Of a stretch of 45,926 nucleotides of DNA, positions 8,370 through 17,573 are shown piece by piece (within the stretch, counting starts at the first letter, position 1; each line of letters begins with the position of its first letter). The notes under the pieces are model-generated. The model did not search any database. It saw only the letters and a list, made by a program, of their open reading frames with translations, and had not been told where the DNA came from. This DNA is from a bacterium (GTDB lineage: Bacteria > Spirochaetota > UBA4802 > UBA5550), in contig JAAENB010000662.1 of the NCBI GenBank assembly GCA_024224995.1, positions 1 through 45,926 on the forward strand, in the 5' to 3' direction. Made by a program: the position numbers and the translations under genes.

Positions 8370-10094
8370 CTATTCCACTTCTCTAAAAAGTTTTAAAAAA
8401 GATATCAATTCCATCTTCCCGCCTTTAACCATATGGATTTTCCCGGAGGCAAAGACCGAGACCGGGTTTCTCAATTTTGCCAGCATCTCTTTCCAGATTT
8501 TTGAATTCATCGCGGCAATAATATCCGGGTTCTTCAGCATCCGGGGCTGGATTTCGGAAACGCCATGGCGAACATGAATGGTATAGATTTCACCGGTGTC
8601 GGTAAATTTGAAGGTCACTTTTTTATTCATGTCCATACAGGCATCCGCGTTAAGATGAACACTCATGGCAGAAAAGAAACCATCGAGAGGAAAATTGTGG
8701 ACAGTTTTGGCACCGGTACCGGAAACTTTTCCTTTCGCGGTAAAGCCGTCACGCAGTTCAAGAGCCCGGGTGAGGTAATAATGCCGGGCATTGGGGTTGA
8801 TATCTTTTTCACCCAGCGAAATAAGAGCCTTTATGCGTAACTCTTTTGCCGCGGTGTTGCCTTTGTCAAGCAGCAGCAGTTGATCGGTTAGAACCAGAAC
8901 CCACTGGAAATCGTCTTTTCCAAATGCTGTCCGGGCCTTATTTAAAAGATTTTCTTCACCTCCGGCGAGGTCCGCGAAACGTTTTGCTTTTTCATGGGTC
9001 GCTAAGGGCTGAAGTGAAGCAGGGTTCCCATCGAACCAGCCTAAATTTCCCGAGAAAACCGATCGAACCGACCAGGAAACTTTTCCGTAAAATTCTTGCA
9101 GGTATGGTGATTTTGCAAGGTGCTCCGGGAGTTTTATTTTTTCAACAAGTTCGTCCGGGGTAAGACCCTGGTTAATGCCTTTAATTGATTGGTCATGAAT
9201 AAACTGTATGGCATCCCGGTAATCCGTAAGGATTTTATAAATAGTACCGGAGCCGGAAAGGGGCCGTGAATGGCTGGGAACAAGATGAGCCGGTTCCAGG
9301 TATCTCATTGTATCAACACTTTTATACCATTGTTCCAGGCTTCTGAATTTGGTACCGCGTATTGTATAGAGGTTGGGAAAAGCTTTGTAAAAATTATCGC
9401 CGCATAAAAGTATTTTTTCATCGGGCAGCCATACATAAATTTGATCGTCTGTTTCACCGGGCGCGTGGATGAGCTTAAGCCGCACTCCTGAAATGCTAAC
9501 ATCCATTGTCTCTGAAAATGTTTTTGTAGGCAGTATCACCCCAAGCGAGCTTTTCTCAGTGATCGATAAAAATGGCCCAATGCCCGCGTTAACAACGCCT
9601 TTCTCATCAAGATAATTACCAAACATCCGCATACTGCGTATGCTGATTATCCGCCTTAGTTTGTTAACGATTCTTTTAATATGAAATTCAGTTGTTTCAT
9701 GAGCGTAAATCTCGGGATTGGTATCTTCCCAGGCCCTTGAACCAAAAATATGATCCGTGTGATTGTGGGTGTAGATAATAGCCTTAACCGGTTTTTTGCT
9801 TATCTTTTCAAATTCTTTTTTAACGGCTTTCGCGGACTCAATGCTTTCAGTAGTGTCTACAATTATGGTGCTGGTATCGCCTTCGATCATTATTGAATTT
9901 GCCAGAGAGTAGCCAATTGCGACATGAACGTTTTTTCCTACTTTTATAATGTCTTTTCTGAACTCTTTAGTATGCTCCGAAAGACTTGCGTTTGATTCTA
10001 TGTTCTTAATCGTTTTTGTTCCGTTTGAGGAATCGCCGCATGAGAGAAGAAAAAAGAGTGAAAAGATGATAATTATTCCGGGTTTGCAATACAC
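8370..10094 (-). CDS. Alkylsulfatase-type metallo-beta-lactamase lipoprotein
   Basis: The 574-residue product carries the zinc motif THNHTDH at residues 109-115 (His110, His112, Asp114, His115). The following region matches linear alkylsulfatases of the SdsA1/BDS1 class, including GETDDQIYVWLP and LVPSHSRPLSG. The last ~120 residues look like the SCP2-type lipid-binding domain of this class. These enzymes split primary alkyl sulfates such as SDS. A lipobox LLSC (Cys19) suggests membrane anchoring; characterised homologues are somewhat longer and secreted or periplasmic. The start is GTG, with AAGGAG six bases upstream. A promoter overlapping a palindrome precedes it. Confidence 0.88.
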   Translation of the reverse strand: MYCKPGIIIIFSLFFLLSCGDSSNGTKTIKNIESNASLSEHTKEFRKDIIKVGKNVHVAIGYSLANSIMIEGDTSTIIVDTTESIESAKAVKKEFEKISKKPVKAIIYTHNHTDHIFGSRAWEDTNPEIYAHETTEFHIKRIVNKLRRIISIRSMRMFGNYLDEKGVVNAGIGPFLSITEKSSLGVILPTKTFSETMDVSISGVRLKLIHAPGETDDQIYVWLPDEKILLCGDNFYKAFPNLYTIRGTKFRSLEQWYKSVDTMRYLEPAHLVPSHSRPLSGSGTIYKILTDYRDAIQFIHDQSIKGINQGLTPDELVEKIKLPEHLAKSPYLQEFYGKVSWSVRSVFSGNLGWFDGNPASLQPLATHEKAKRFADLAGGEENLLNKARTAFGKDDFQWVLVLTDQLLLLDKGNTAAKELRIKALISLGEKDINPNARHYYLTRALELRDGFTAKGKVSGTGAKTVHNFPLDGFFSAMSVHLNADACMDMNKKVTFKFTDTGEIYTIHVRHGVSEIQPRMLKNPDIIAAMNSKIWKEMLAKLRNPVSVFASGKIHMVKGGKMELISFLKLFREVE

Positions 10095-10128
10095 AATGAT
10101 CTCCTTATTTTTTAGAACAGGGTATATA

Positions 10129-10158
10129 CAGTGTATGCGATCGACTACACTGTGTCAA
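10129..10158 (-). promoter_or_regulatory. Sigma70 promoter with overlapping operator for the alkylsulfatase gene
   Basis: On the minus strand, TTGACA (10153-10158) and TACACT (10130-10135) are 17 bases apart. A palindrome at 10129-10152, CAGTGTA-N10-TACACTG with CGATCG at its centre, covers the whole spacer and the -10 box. That is the geometry of a repressor site of the TetR kind. The regulator is not in the window. Confidence 0.7.
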
Positions 10159-10185
10159 GATCTTTTTGCGAAACAGGAGGATAGC

Positions 10186-11718
10186 TTATTTTACCGGTTT
10201 CTCCTTCGGAGATGTTTTTTTCTTTGTGTTCTTTTTTTGAGCAGTTTTTTTCCGGGAACTCTTCTTTTTAGCAGATGCTTTGTGAGTATCAATAGCCCCG
10301 GTAATCTCTTCAGTTCCGGATTTGAGTTTTTTCGTTTTCCTGCTTACCACGTCAATATCTTTGGCAATTGATTCATTAAAATCTTCTTTAAGACAGGCTT
10401 TAATTCCGTCGATTTCCGAATTAAGAGATTCGGTTTTTTCCGAGATACCGGCCAGTATGCCGTCAATTTCCTGGTAAAGTGACCTGGTGCTTTCCGAAAA
10501 ACTTTCAATTTTGTTTTTTAAGGGTTCATCGAGATTTTGCCTAAGATAATTATTTATTGACTCCGGGATTTCCGTAACGCCGTTTATGAAGTTTTCTTTA
10601 ACTGCTTCCGGAAGATTTTCCACATCTTTTTTAAGATCCTCTACAATTTGATTCTTAATAGCCGTAATCGTACCTTTAAAACCTACCGATTCTTCATTGC
10701 CATAGAACAGCATGTCAAATTCCTTCCCAATTTTTGTTGTTAAATTTTCTGCCAGCAGGTTGAATTCATTTTGTAAGCTCGATTGCATCTCCTGTTGAAT
10801 GGAACCGGACAGGGCAGTGTAGTCCTCTTTCAGTTTTGTTGAAAGAGCTTCAACCTGTTCAATAAGGTTCTCGGATTCGATTTCTTTTCTGTCGGTAATG
10901 ATTTTCAAATATAGATATAAAAGAAAACCCTGGAGAGATATTGCCGCGAAAATCATTTTTAATATGATCATGAATTTATAGGTAACAGCGCCATCCAGTT
11001 TGTCTAATTGCGCGAATATTTCTTTTTTATAGGCATAATGCTGCTCAACATAGGTTTTTACAATCCCCCGCCAGTCTTCCAGTATATACTGATAATTGTT
11101 TAGCATTTCCGTGTAGGTCTGGTCGTCGAGCTCAATGTTTGTTTTAAGGTTGGATATAATATTTTTATTTTCACGGATACTGCTGCTAAAATACATCCCA
11201 ATGGCGGATATCCCGATTATAAAAGCAGTTGCCGGTAAAACTATTATTACATTAGGTTTGGCATTCTTTTTCCGCAATCGCAGATAATAAAAAATAAATG
11301 CCAGCGCGTGAAGGATCATCATAATATAAATGAGCCGTGTAGCGGTTAAAAGATCCTGGTGCCCGGTTTCGTTATTTGTTTTTAATATAGCGAAATTGGT
11401 ATTAACCTGTTTGTAGAGTTTCACATGAAGGGTTTTCGACCGGCGAATAGCGGCTGATTTCCGGTAATCAATGAATTTATTACTGAAACGCCAGCTTAAT
11501 TGATCATAATTTTTTTTGTCGGAATTAAAAGTGGATGTTAATGAGTGTAGTATTCCGGTTATTTCTTTTTGATTACCGGGAGTTGATTTAAACGCCAGAT
11601 TGGCAATCCAGGCGGTTGATACGGTAACCAGTAAGACAATAATAAAATATAATAGTATGTTCTTTTTTTTACTGAAAAAATTCTTAATGCCAGAACCGGT
11701 TGAATCACTTTTTTTCAT
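10186..11718 (-). CDS. Membrane coiled-coil protein with Lys-rich C-terminal tail
   Basis: The 510-residue product has four likely membrane segments (about residues 17-40, 120-147, 152-176 and 245-272). A long helical region follows (about 275-460), rich in E, L, K, I and N, that resembles apolipoprotein-like or receptor-like coiled coils. The last ~35 residues are a Lys/Ser/Thr tail like that of histone H1-type proteins. The N-terminal half has two extracytoplasmic loops, the organisation of a sensor, but no HAMP or methyl-accepting signature is evident. The basic tail could bind nucleic acid or acidic partners. I cannot assign a family. A good promoter lies upstream. Confidence 0.75.
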   Translation of the reverse strand: MKKSDSTGSGIKNFFSKKKNILLYFIIVLLVTVSTAWIANLAFKSTPGNQKEITGILHSLTSTFNSDKKNYDQLSWRFSNKFIDYRKSAAIRRSKTLHVKLYKQVNTNFAILKTNNETGHQDLLTATRLIYIMMILHALAFIFYYLRLRKKNAKPNVIIVLPATAFIIGISAIGMYFSSSIRENKNIISNLKTNIELDDQTYTEMLNNYQYILEDWRGIVKTYVEQHYAYKKEIFAQLDKLDGAVTYKFMIILKMIFAAISLQGFLLYLYLKIITDRKEIESENLIEQVEALSTKLKEDYTALSGSIQQEMQSSLQNEFNLLAENLTTKIGKEFDMLFYGNEESVGFKGTITAIKNQIVEDLKKDVENLPEAVKENFINGVTEIPESINNYLRQNLDEPLKNKIESFSESTRSLYQEIDGILAGISEKTESLNSEIDGIKACLKEDFNESIAKDIDVVSRKTKKLKSGTEEITGAIDTHKASAKKKSSRKKTAQKKNTKKKTSPKEKPVK

Positions 11719-12069
11719 TTGCTGCCGCCCGTAAAAATAGTAGTAAAAATATTTATTATTAGTTGAATGTATTAAATGCCGCTGAAGTTTGTTGTCAAGA
11801 TAAAAACAGTACGGATGTATTTTTTAAGACCGTATGGACGGTACTTTCGCATTCAATCTGTTAGTCGATAATTATTCGCATAAAAACCTCCAAACTGTTC
11901 TCATTTAAAGGAATTATCTAATTTTAAGATGAAAACCATCCCTTCCTTGCGTATATTCTCTCTGGACATTGAAAATGTTTTTGATTAGTTAATTAAAAAT
12001 ATAGTCAAAAACTGAAATTCAATATAAAAAATAAAACAATATAAGCTTAAACAATCTATCGGAGGTATT
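11719..12069. other. 351-base divergent intergenic region
   Basis: AT-rich. It contains the promoter of the coiled-coil gene (next entry) and a short inverted repeat ACCGT-N4-ACGGT at 11829-11842. I see no convincing promoter for the downstream phospholipase D gene beyond weak AT-rich boxes, and no gene. Confidence 0.5.
11770..11798 (-). promoter_or_regulatory. Sigma70-type promoter of the coiled-coil membrane gene
   Basis: On the minus strand, TTGACA (11793-11798) and TTAATA (11770-11775) are separated by 17 bases. The predicted start site is about 45 bases before the ATG. Confidence 0.6.
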
Positions 12070-13527
12070 ATGATTGCGAAAAAATTCTCAACAAAAAAAA
12101 GCCTGGTAATGTCAACTTTGTCTACATTCATCATGCTTGGCGTATTGATCTCTGCCGCACTTCCTGCCAGTGCTTACTGGAAAAGTGAAGAAGCACAGGA
12201 TTATTTAAACAACCTGGCCGAATTGAATGACCAGACCGTAAGCAGAACCGCAGGAAACTGGGTGCAGCTTCTTCCCGAAGCAACATCAAATTTCAAACAA
12301 CGGCAAGATCTCATCTTTAATGCTGATTCTATTGTAAACCTGTATACCCTGTGTATGTCCGGTGATGTAACCGGGAAAGGAACATCAGAAGCAATGATTG
12401 CTGCTGCAATGGAAGATGTGGAGGTAAATTTTATTTATCAGCCCATATCCCAGAAATTCTGGGGAGGCGGAGAAGAGCTCATAACTGCAATGCGAAACGC
12501 AGGAATTGGCACCAGGGAATACTGGCCTTCAAACCCCAAATGGTACGAGCCCTATAATAAGCTTATGCTGGCATGTCACAAAAAGTCACTCATTACTGAT
12601 TCAAAGGAATTCGGTCTTGAAGCTATTACGGGTGGACGAAATATTGGTGATGATTACCTTGCAAACATACCTGAGTATGTTGATGAAGAAAACACTACTA
12701 ACCTTACTCACAATCGTTGGAGAGATACGGATATGCTCTTGAGAGGTCCTGCTGCGTATGAAGTGCAGGAAGACTTTATTCGAACTTTTAATGAAACAAC
12801 CTCCTCCGGCGAGTCTAAGATTGACGCGTCAAACGCAAAGTATTTCCCTCAGACTGCAACCGGTCCTGTCGATTTCGACGCAGATAAACTCATCGCAAAA
12901 CCGGCTACAGTTCATGTTCTGGAAAACGAGCCCGACAGGAATAACGGTAATGGTATATTCCAGTTAAATAAACTGCTGAAGAAAGCAATCAGCAAAGCGG
13001 AAAAGAGTATCGACATTCATACTCCCTATATGATCCCTCCAAGAGAAATACTGAATCCTCTTGAAGAGGCTGCAAAACGCGGAGTTAAAGTGCGAATAAT
13101 CGCAACTGCTCCCGGCAGACAGGACATGGGAGAAGCGTATATCCTTGCATCCGCGTATCTCTGGGAAGAGGTTATGGACGCCGGTATTGAATTCTATATG
13201 TGGAACATGCCTATCCCTCAAGAAGGTATGTCCCGTCTTATTCACTCAAAGGTTTTTATCTTCGACAGTGAAATGGTTATGATCTCTTCTCTGAACTTAA
13301 CCTATCGAAGCTTTTACAACAACACTGAATACGGTGTGGTTATGACTGGTGACGATGTAGTTGCTGTAGCTGAAAAAATGTATGAGAATGATATTAACAT
13401 CAAAGGTGATGATCCCAATTACCAGTACATTTTTAGAATGACCAAAAAGTGGATGGATGACAATTTTGATTTTATGGATAGAATCGGAATGAATTTCTAC
13501 TATCTTGTTTCCGGATTTTTCGGATAA
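12070..13527 (+). CDS. Exported phospholipase D / cardiolipin synthase-like protein (ClsC type)
   Basis: The 485-residue protein has a signal peptide (basic start, hydrophobic core, ASA-like cleavage near residue 35). It has two complete HxKx4D motifs: HKKSLITD near residue 175, followed by GGRNIGDDYL, and HSKVFIFD near 394, followed by SSLNLTYRS and NTEYG. GGRNI and the WRDTDMLLRGPAA block fit the YmdC/ClsC-like branch of the PLD superfamily, which transfers phosphatidyl groups between lipids. GGAGG seven bases before the ATG fixes the start. Export is unusual for a cardiolipin synthase, so it may act on outer-layer or external lipids. A small anchored protein follows. Confidence 0.88.
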   Translation: MIAKKFSTKKSLVMSTLSTFIMLGVLISAALPASAYWKSEEAQDYLNNLAELNDQTVSRTAGNWVQLLPEATSNFKQRQDLIFNADSIVNLYTLCMSGDVTGKGTSEAMIAAAMEDVEVNFIYQPISQKFWGGGEELITAMRNAGIGTREYWPSNPKWYEPYNKLMLACHKKSLITDSKEFGLEAITGGRNIGDDYLANIPEYVDEENTTNLTHNRWRDTDMLLRGPAAYEVQEDFIRTFNETTSSGESKIDASNAKYFPQTATGPVDFDADKLIAKPATVHVLENEPDRNNGNGIFQLNKLLKKAISKAEKSIDIHTPYMIPPREILNPLEEAAKRGVKVRIIATAPGRQDMGEAYILASAYLWEEVMDAGIEFYMWNMPIPQEGMSRLIHSKVFIFDSEMVMISSLNLTYRSFYNNTEYGVVMTGDDVVAVAEKMYENDINIKGDDPNYQYIFRMTKKWMDDNFDFMDRIGMNFYYLVSGFFG

Positions 13528-13538
13528 GATTTAATTTA

Positions 13539-13578
13539 ACTCTTCGCCCCTCCCACCCTCCGGAGGGGGCGTAAGAGT
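13539..13578. terminator. GC-rich hairpin after the phospholipase D gene
   Basis: ACTCTTCGCCCCTCC (13539-13553) pairs with GGAGGGGGCGTAAGAGT (13562-13578), with two bulges. There is no U-run, so it may be a repeat hairpin that limits read-through rather than a classical terminator. It resembles the C/G-rich blocks between the RND and TolC genes. Confidence 0.45.
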
Positions 13579-13614
13579 CTTAAAAACTTTAAACGTAATA
13601 CCAGTGAGGCTGCC

Positions 13615-14163
13615 ATGATTAAGAAAATACAAAAGAAATATATAATCGGACTAATTGCACTTATAACCATAATAATTTTTGTTAATATTTTCCTTCCTAT
13701 AAATAATAAAGAAAACGCCAACGCCGTAAATAATATTGATGCTGCTGAACACAGCTATCAAACCGTTTATTCAAAGGGAGACCGGGTAGCGCGGCAGGTT
13801 TCTGATGAAGATATTGAACGGTATAGAGAAATGGTGGGAAAACAAATGAAGGGTATGTCAAAAGAAGACGCTTTTAAAAAATATACCCGGTCCAGGAATA
13901 TCACCCTGGCCGATCCCGCGTTATCGCAGGAAGCGAAAGAATACAGTCTCAATCAGCTTGATGATATGTTTATGGAGCTGTACGGTGAAGTCCCGGAAGA
14001 GACCCAAACGGACAGGAAAGAACAGGCCCGCATGAAAAAAGTTATTCTTGAATATAAAGAGGGTGTTGAAAAAATTAAAAGCAATAAATCGCTTTCCAGA
14101 AGAGAAAAAGCCGACATGGTTCATGTTGTTCTGGAAAAGTATTTGAGTGATATGAAGAATTAA
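13615..14163 (+). CDS. Small membrane-anchored helical protein
   Basis: The 182-residue product has one N-terminal membrane segment (about residues 9-29), then an almost wholly helical, highly charged domain. It follows the phospholipase D gene by 87 bases on the same strand and may work with it. The C-terminal pattern (EYKEGVEKIKSNKSLSRREKADMV...LEKYL) faintly recalls lipase-chaperone (LifO-type) helices, which would suit a partner of an exported lipid enzyme, but I cannot support that assignment. There is no strong Shine-Dalgarno before the ATG. Confidence 0.6.
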   Translation: MIKKIQKKYIIGLIALITIIIFVNIFLPINNKENANAVNNIDAAEHSYQTVYSKGDRVARQVSDEDIERYREMVGKQMKGMSKEDAFKKYTRSRNITLADPALSQEAKEYSLNQLDDMFMELYGEVPEETQTDRKEQARMKKVILEYKEGVEKIKSNKSLSRREKADMVHVVLEKYLSDMKN

Positions 14164-14185
14164 GAAGGCAAGCTAAACTTGTTGA

Positions 14186-14374
14186 TCAAGTTGCCAGTAT
14201 TAACCCGGGGACATCTTTAAAATGCTTGTCCCTGGTAAAAAGTTTCAAACCATGTTGAAAAGCAACAGCTGCAATCCATATATCATTGGTGGGAATGGGT
14301 TTTCCTTTTTTATTATCGATGATGTCATATTGTGCAATCACTCTGATATTAATATATAATGTCTTGTGGAAATG
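14186..14374 (-). pseudogene. Fossil of a PIN-domain (VapC-like) toxin gene, C-terminal end
   Basis: The minus-strand frame ending with the stop at 14186-14188 reads KKGKPIPTNDIWIAAVAFQH, then GLKLFTRDKHFKDVPGL and the stop. This is the C-terminal half of PIN ribonucleases, with the (G)xPIPxND-W-IAA motif and the late TRDxHF acidic site. An in-frame TGA at 14375-14377 cuts it off; no start codon with a ribosome site, N-terminal half or antitoxin gene is present. It is a decayed toxin-antitoxin remnant. Confidence 0.8.
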
Positions 14375-14399
14375 TCAATTTTTTTGTGATTTTTTTTAT

Positions 14400-14427
14400 T
14401 TGACAACAACCCATAAACCGGTAATAA
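14400..14427 (+). promoter_or_regulatory. Possible promoter of the 1036-residue protein gene
   Basis: TTGACA (14400-14405) and TAATAA (14422-14427) are 16 bases apart, 17 bases before the chosen ATG. The transcript would have a very short leader without a clear ribosome site. Confidence 0.4.
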
Positions 14428-14444
14428 CTATATCCGGGAAAAAT

Positions 14445-17400
14445 ATGGGAAGCAGCGAAGAATTATACAACGACGACAATTTCGAGTTCCAGGATGAGAT
14501 CAACAGCGCGGCTGTTTCTGTTCCAAACGAAGAAAATGAGCCCGGCGAGCTCCTGGAAAAAGAAAACCCGTCTCTTAAAAAGAAACTGGTAAAACTGGCA
14601 AAGGAGTCACGCACTTCTCCAACACAGGTTTTTCTTTTTTTGTCCGCAGTGGAGCTGGACCTGCTCCGCCCCGAAGAAGAAAAGCTGGGTCTGCTGCGGC
14701 TTTTCAGGGAATATTGCAAAAACGGGAACAAAACCTGGTTAAACCCGGCAGTCTATCTCCGGAAAATCGACGAGATCCTGTTCAAATTCGCCTGCACTAA
14801 AGAGCAGCGAGCCGTAGTACTGAGACCGTTCATTGAGCTCCTGGCAGACCTGGCAGCGGAGCAGATCAATCCTGCCGCGGTTCTCATGTATATAATGGAA
14901 CCCAGGCTTGCTGCTGATTATAGCTGGCGCAAATGGACCGGAACTCATCTTTCAGCGCTGCGGATTATTGGCGATATCCTGGTTGCCATGAGAGAACAGC
15001 CTCCGTTCGATAAAGAAGTTCTGGGCAACGAAGCAAACCGTCTCTCCCGGGACGTGGTTCTGGTAAAATACGTGGGCCGTCCCCTGGCATTGTTTCCCGA
15101 GAATCAGCTCCGCGACAGGAACCTGCGGCACCGTTATATGGAAGGCTGGTTTAACCTGGCCCTGGATAATTCTTTTACTATCATCTTTATGAAAACAAAC
15201 CTGCTTCACTTCATGTACGCCTTATCCGGCAAGATAGATTTTTTGCAGCTCATCCAGATAATAGAAAACATGCCCGAAATAGAAGCTGGATTTCGCGAGA
15301 ATTTTCCCGATGATTATTTTCAAATAAACCTTCGAACGATTAATATCAACCTCTATAATTACGATATCGCGACTTCAATTAATTCAAGAAAAAATAAGGG
15401 ATTTAAGAGCTATGATTTTGTCGCTGAGATCAAAGCCTATTTGAAAATAATCGCGGCCCTGCTTAACACTAATTCCGGACTGTATTTATGCGGTTTCTTT
15501 GCCGCGCGTATCGCAGTGGCAAAAGACCCGGTTATTGCCGAGACCCTGGCAAGCCTGGTGGATGTGCTGAATGACCGGGGCGGCATGCATATTTATACCT
15601 GGCACGCGAAACGGCTGCTTGCCGGAGAAAAGGCGGATCATCCGGCGTACCTGGAACTTGTTGAAGAAAATAACGGGTGTGATCCGCATTATCCCCGCAT
15701 TGAGGATATCTTTAGTGATATTTTTATTGAAGGGCAGGGGGATGCCATTAAGGAAATTGCCGATGAACTGAATATTCCCCTGGAAAGTATCCTCAGAGAA
15801 TCGGCCGCGCGGAGAGGAGAGAATACCGATGCCGAAGAGATTAACCGGCTAATTACCGGTATTAGTGGAATTAATATGGTCCAGGATATTAGCTATAAAG
15901 ACCTGCTAAACGCCTATATCAAACAGTATCCCTGGTCCGGGGAAATTATTGACCGGTACCGGGAACAGTTTTTCCGGGGTGAAGACCGTTCCTGGGATAA
16001 AGATTTAATGAAGTCTTTTGACAGCCTCGGAGTTCCCCTCCATTCTTCACTACTCCGATCTGTTATACGAGGTATTGGAGCTGGCTTTAGCAGCGCTCCC
16101 AAGACCGCAACCTTTGCCGCGCTCTATGCGGAGTTTGGTGAGGTTAATCAAAAAGAGCATATTTCCACTTCAGTGGAATTCTCCCTGCCCGTTAAAGAGA
16201 CCGGCGATGTAGGCCGTTTGAAACAGCAGGAGATCCGTAAAAAAATTAACCTGGAGCTCATTGCCGATCTATGGAAAGGATTGAAACGGAGTCCGGGGGA
16301 TACGGTAAATGAGATCCTTCCTTTTGTTAACCGGTTTTCCACCCGGTTGATTGGTCCCATAGAAAAGAGCGGGACCGAACGGCTTCAGGCGGAGGAGCGG
16401 TTACAGAACGCGGAAACGGATGCTGAGAAGAAAAAACTGCAGTTAACCATTTCGGGACTTGAAAAGACCCTGCGGAAACTGGAATCTCAGAGAAATGAAT
16501 TTGAAGAGATTATGGAACTCTATCGTTTTACCGATGATACCCGGAGAATGATTGTTGGACTTTTTATGGCAAGTACCAGGAGTAAAACCGGTTCCCCGTT
16601 TTCTACCCTTATGCTGAGTCTCCTGCTGGAACGCTACAATGAAGATGAATCTTTGAGTCGGCGGCTCGAATTCCTCCATTCCGATGTAGCCATTGAAATG
16701 ATTACGTTCCGGCAGTTCAATTATATTGTCAACACGGTAGACCGGCTTATTCAGCTGGTTATGGACGACCCGGATTTTATTTTTTTTGTAAATTCTCAAA
16801 ATGAAAATGATCTCGCGTTAAAAGAAAAACTGGGATCTTTTATTATTACCAGGAACCGGGAATGTACTCTCGAGGCTGTTAATGCCGCTGTTAAGCGGTT
16901 AATCTCATATAACAAAATAAGCCGTGAACGCGCACGGTGGCAGTCTATTATTGAATCGATAGAGAGCAAGGACAGCGCCTATTTCAGAAATTACCGGCTA
17001 TATACATCCAAAGCGGTTATGGATGCCTATTATGGCGATATGGGAGCTATTTGTCTTTCCGGGTATCCCTATGCCATAAAAGAAGACCGGTTTTATGCGA
17101 TCCGCCTCATCTCGGAAATCGACCGGGAGATTGTTGGCATGGCCCTGTTGTACGGCAGTTACCGGGGCCTGGGCAGTTACCGGCAGAATATTCCCGGTTT
17201 CTGGCACTCCTTCGCCTTTAACCCGCTCAGATCGCTGCTTACGCACATGAGCCAGAAGCAGCAGATTTTTCTGTATCTCCAGTACCGGAAAATTCTTGAA
17301 CAGGTTGCCCGTGCCACAGGCTGGATTGTGGTGATCTCCGGAATTGGTACCTGGGGAATCGTTTCCAATGATGACAGTTTTAAAGAGTTGGTGGTGGGAT

Positions 17401-17555
17401 ACGAAGTTCAGCACAAACCAATGCGAGTTGCAGACGCCTATGGGTTGCAGCTCTATTATACGCAGCAGCAGTACGCGGACGCCCTTGTTATTATAGATCC
17501 GCAGAAAGAGGAGACCTTCCGGGCCGAGAAAGATCTCCGTAGGATTACGTTGTAG
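14445..17555 (+). CDS. Large protein of unknown function (1036 residues)
   Basis: I chose the ATG at 14445 because the longer frame from 14286 would run through the PIN fossil and the promoter. The N-terminus is acidic; no signal peptide is seen. Most of the protein is helical, with a short strong coiled coil near residues 640-690 (rich in A, E, L, K, R). The C-terminal ~200 residues look like a compact alpha/beta domain (MDAYYGDMGAICLSGYP, FYAIRLISEIDREIVGMALLYGS), loosely reminiscent of an acyltransferase (GNAT) fold, then WIVVISGIGTWGIVSNDD. I do not recognise the family. It is monocistronic, with a convergent gene right behind it. Confidence 0.75.
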   Translation: MGSSEELYNDDNFEFQDEINSAAVSVPNEENEPGELLEKENPSLKKKLVKLAKESRTSPTQVFLFLSAVELDLLRPEEEKLGLLRLFREYCKNGNKTWLNPAVYLRKIDEILFKFACTKEQRAVVLRPFIELLADLAAEQINPAAVLMYIMEPRLAADYSWRKWTGTHLSALRIIGDILVAMREQPPFDKEVLGNEANRLSRDVVLVKYVGRPLALFPENQLRDRNLRHRYMEGWFNLALDNSFTIIFMKTNLLHFMYALSGKIDFLQLIQIIENMPEIEAGFRENFPDDYFQINLRTININLYNYDIATSINSRKNKGFKSYDFVAEIKAYLKIIAALLNTNSGLYLCGFFAARIAVAKDPVIAETLASLVDVLNDRGGMHIYTWHAKRLLAGEKADHPAYLELVEENNGCDPHYPRIEDIFSDIFIEGQGDAIKEIADELNIPLESILRESAARRGENTDAEEINRLITGISGINMVQDISYKDLLNAYIKQYPWSGEIIDRYREQFFRGEDRSWDKDLMKSFDSLGVPLHSSLLRSVIRGIGAGFSSAPKTATFAALYAEFGEVNQKEHISTSVEFSLPVKETGDVGRLKQQEIRKKINLELIADLWKGLKRSPGDTVNEILPFVNRFSTRLIGPIEKSGTERLQAEERLQNAETDAEKKKLQLTISGLEKTLRKLESQRNEFEEIMELYRFTDDTRRMIVGLFMASTRSKTGSPFSTLMLSLLLERYNEDESLSRRLEFLHSDVAIEMITFRQFNYIVNTVDRLIQLVMDDPDFIFFVNSQNENDLALKEKLGSFIITRNRECTLEAVNAAVKRLISYNKISRERARWQSIIESIESKDSAYFRNYRLYTSKAVMDAYYGDMGAICLSGYPYAIKEDRFYAIRLISEIDREIVGMALLYGSYRGLGSYRQNIPGFWHSFAFNPLRSLLTHMSQKQQIFLYLQYRKILEQVARATGWIVVISGIGTWGIVSNDDSFKELVVGYEVQHKPMRVADAYGLQLYYTQQQYADALVIIDPQKEETFRAEKDLRRITL

Positions 17556-17573
17556 GGCGGCTATGCGGTATTT

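Noticed and set aside
14286..14444. Longer N-terminus for the 1036-residue protein
   Set aside because: This stretch overlaps the PIN-domain fossil on the other strand and a TTGACA/TAATAA promoter pair; the hydrophobic peptide it would add is an artefact.
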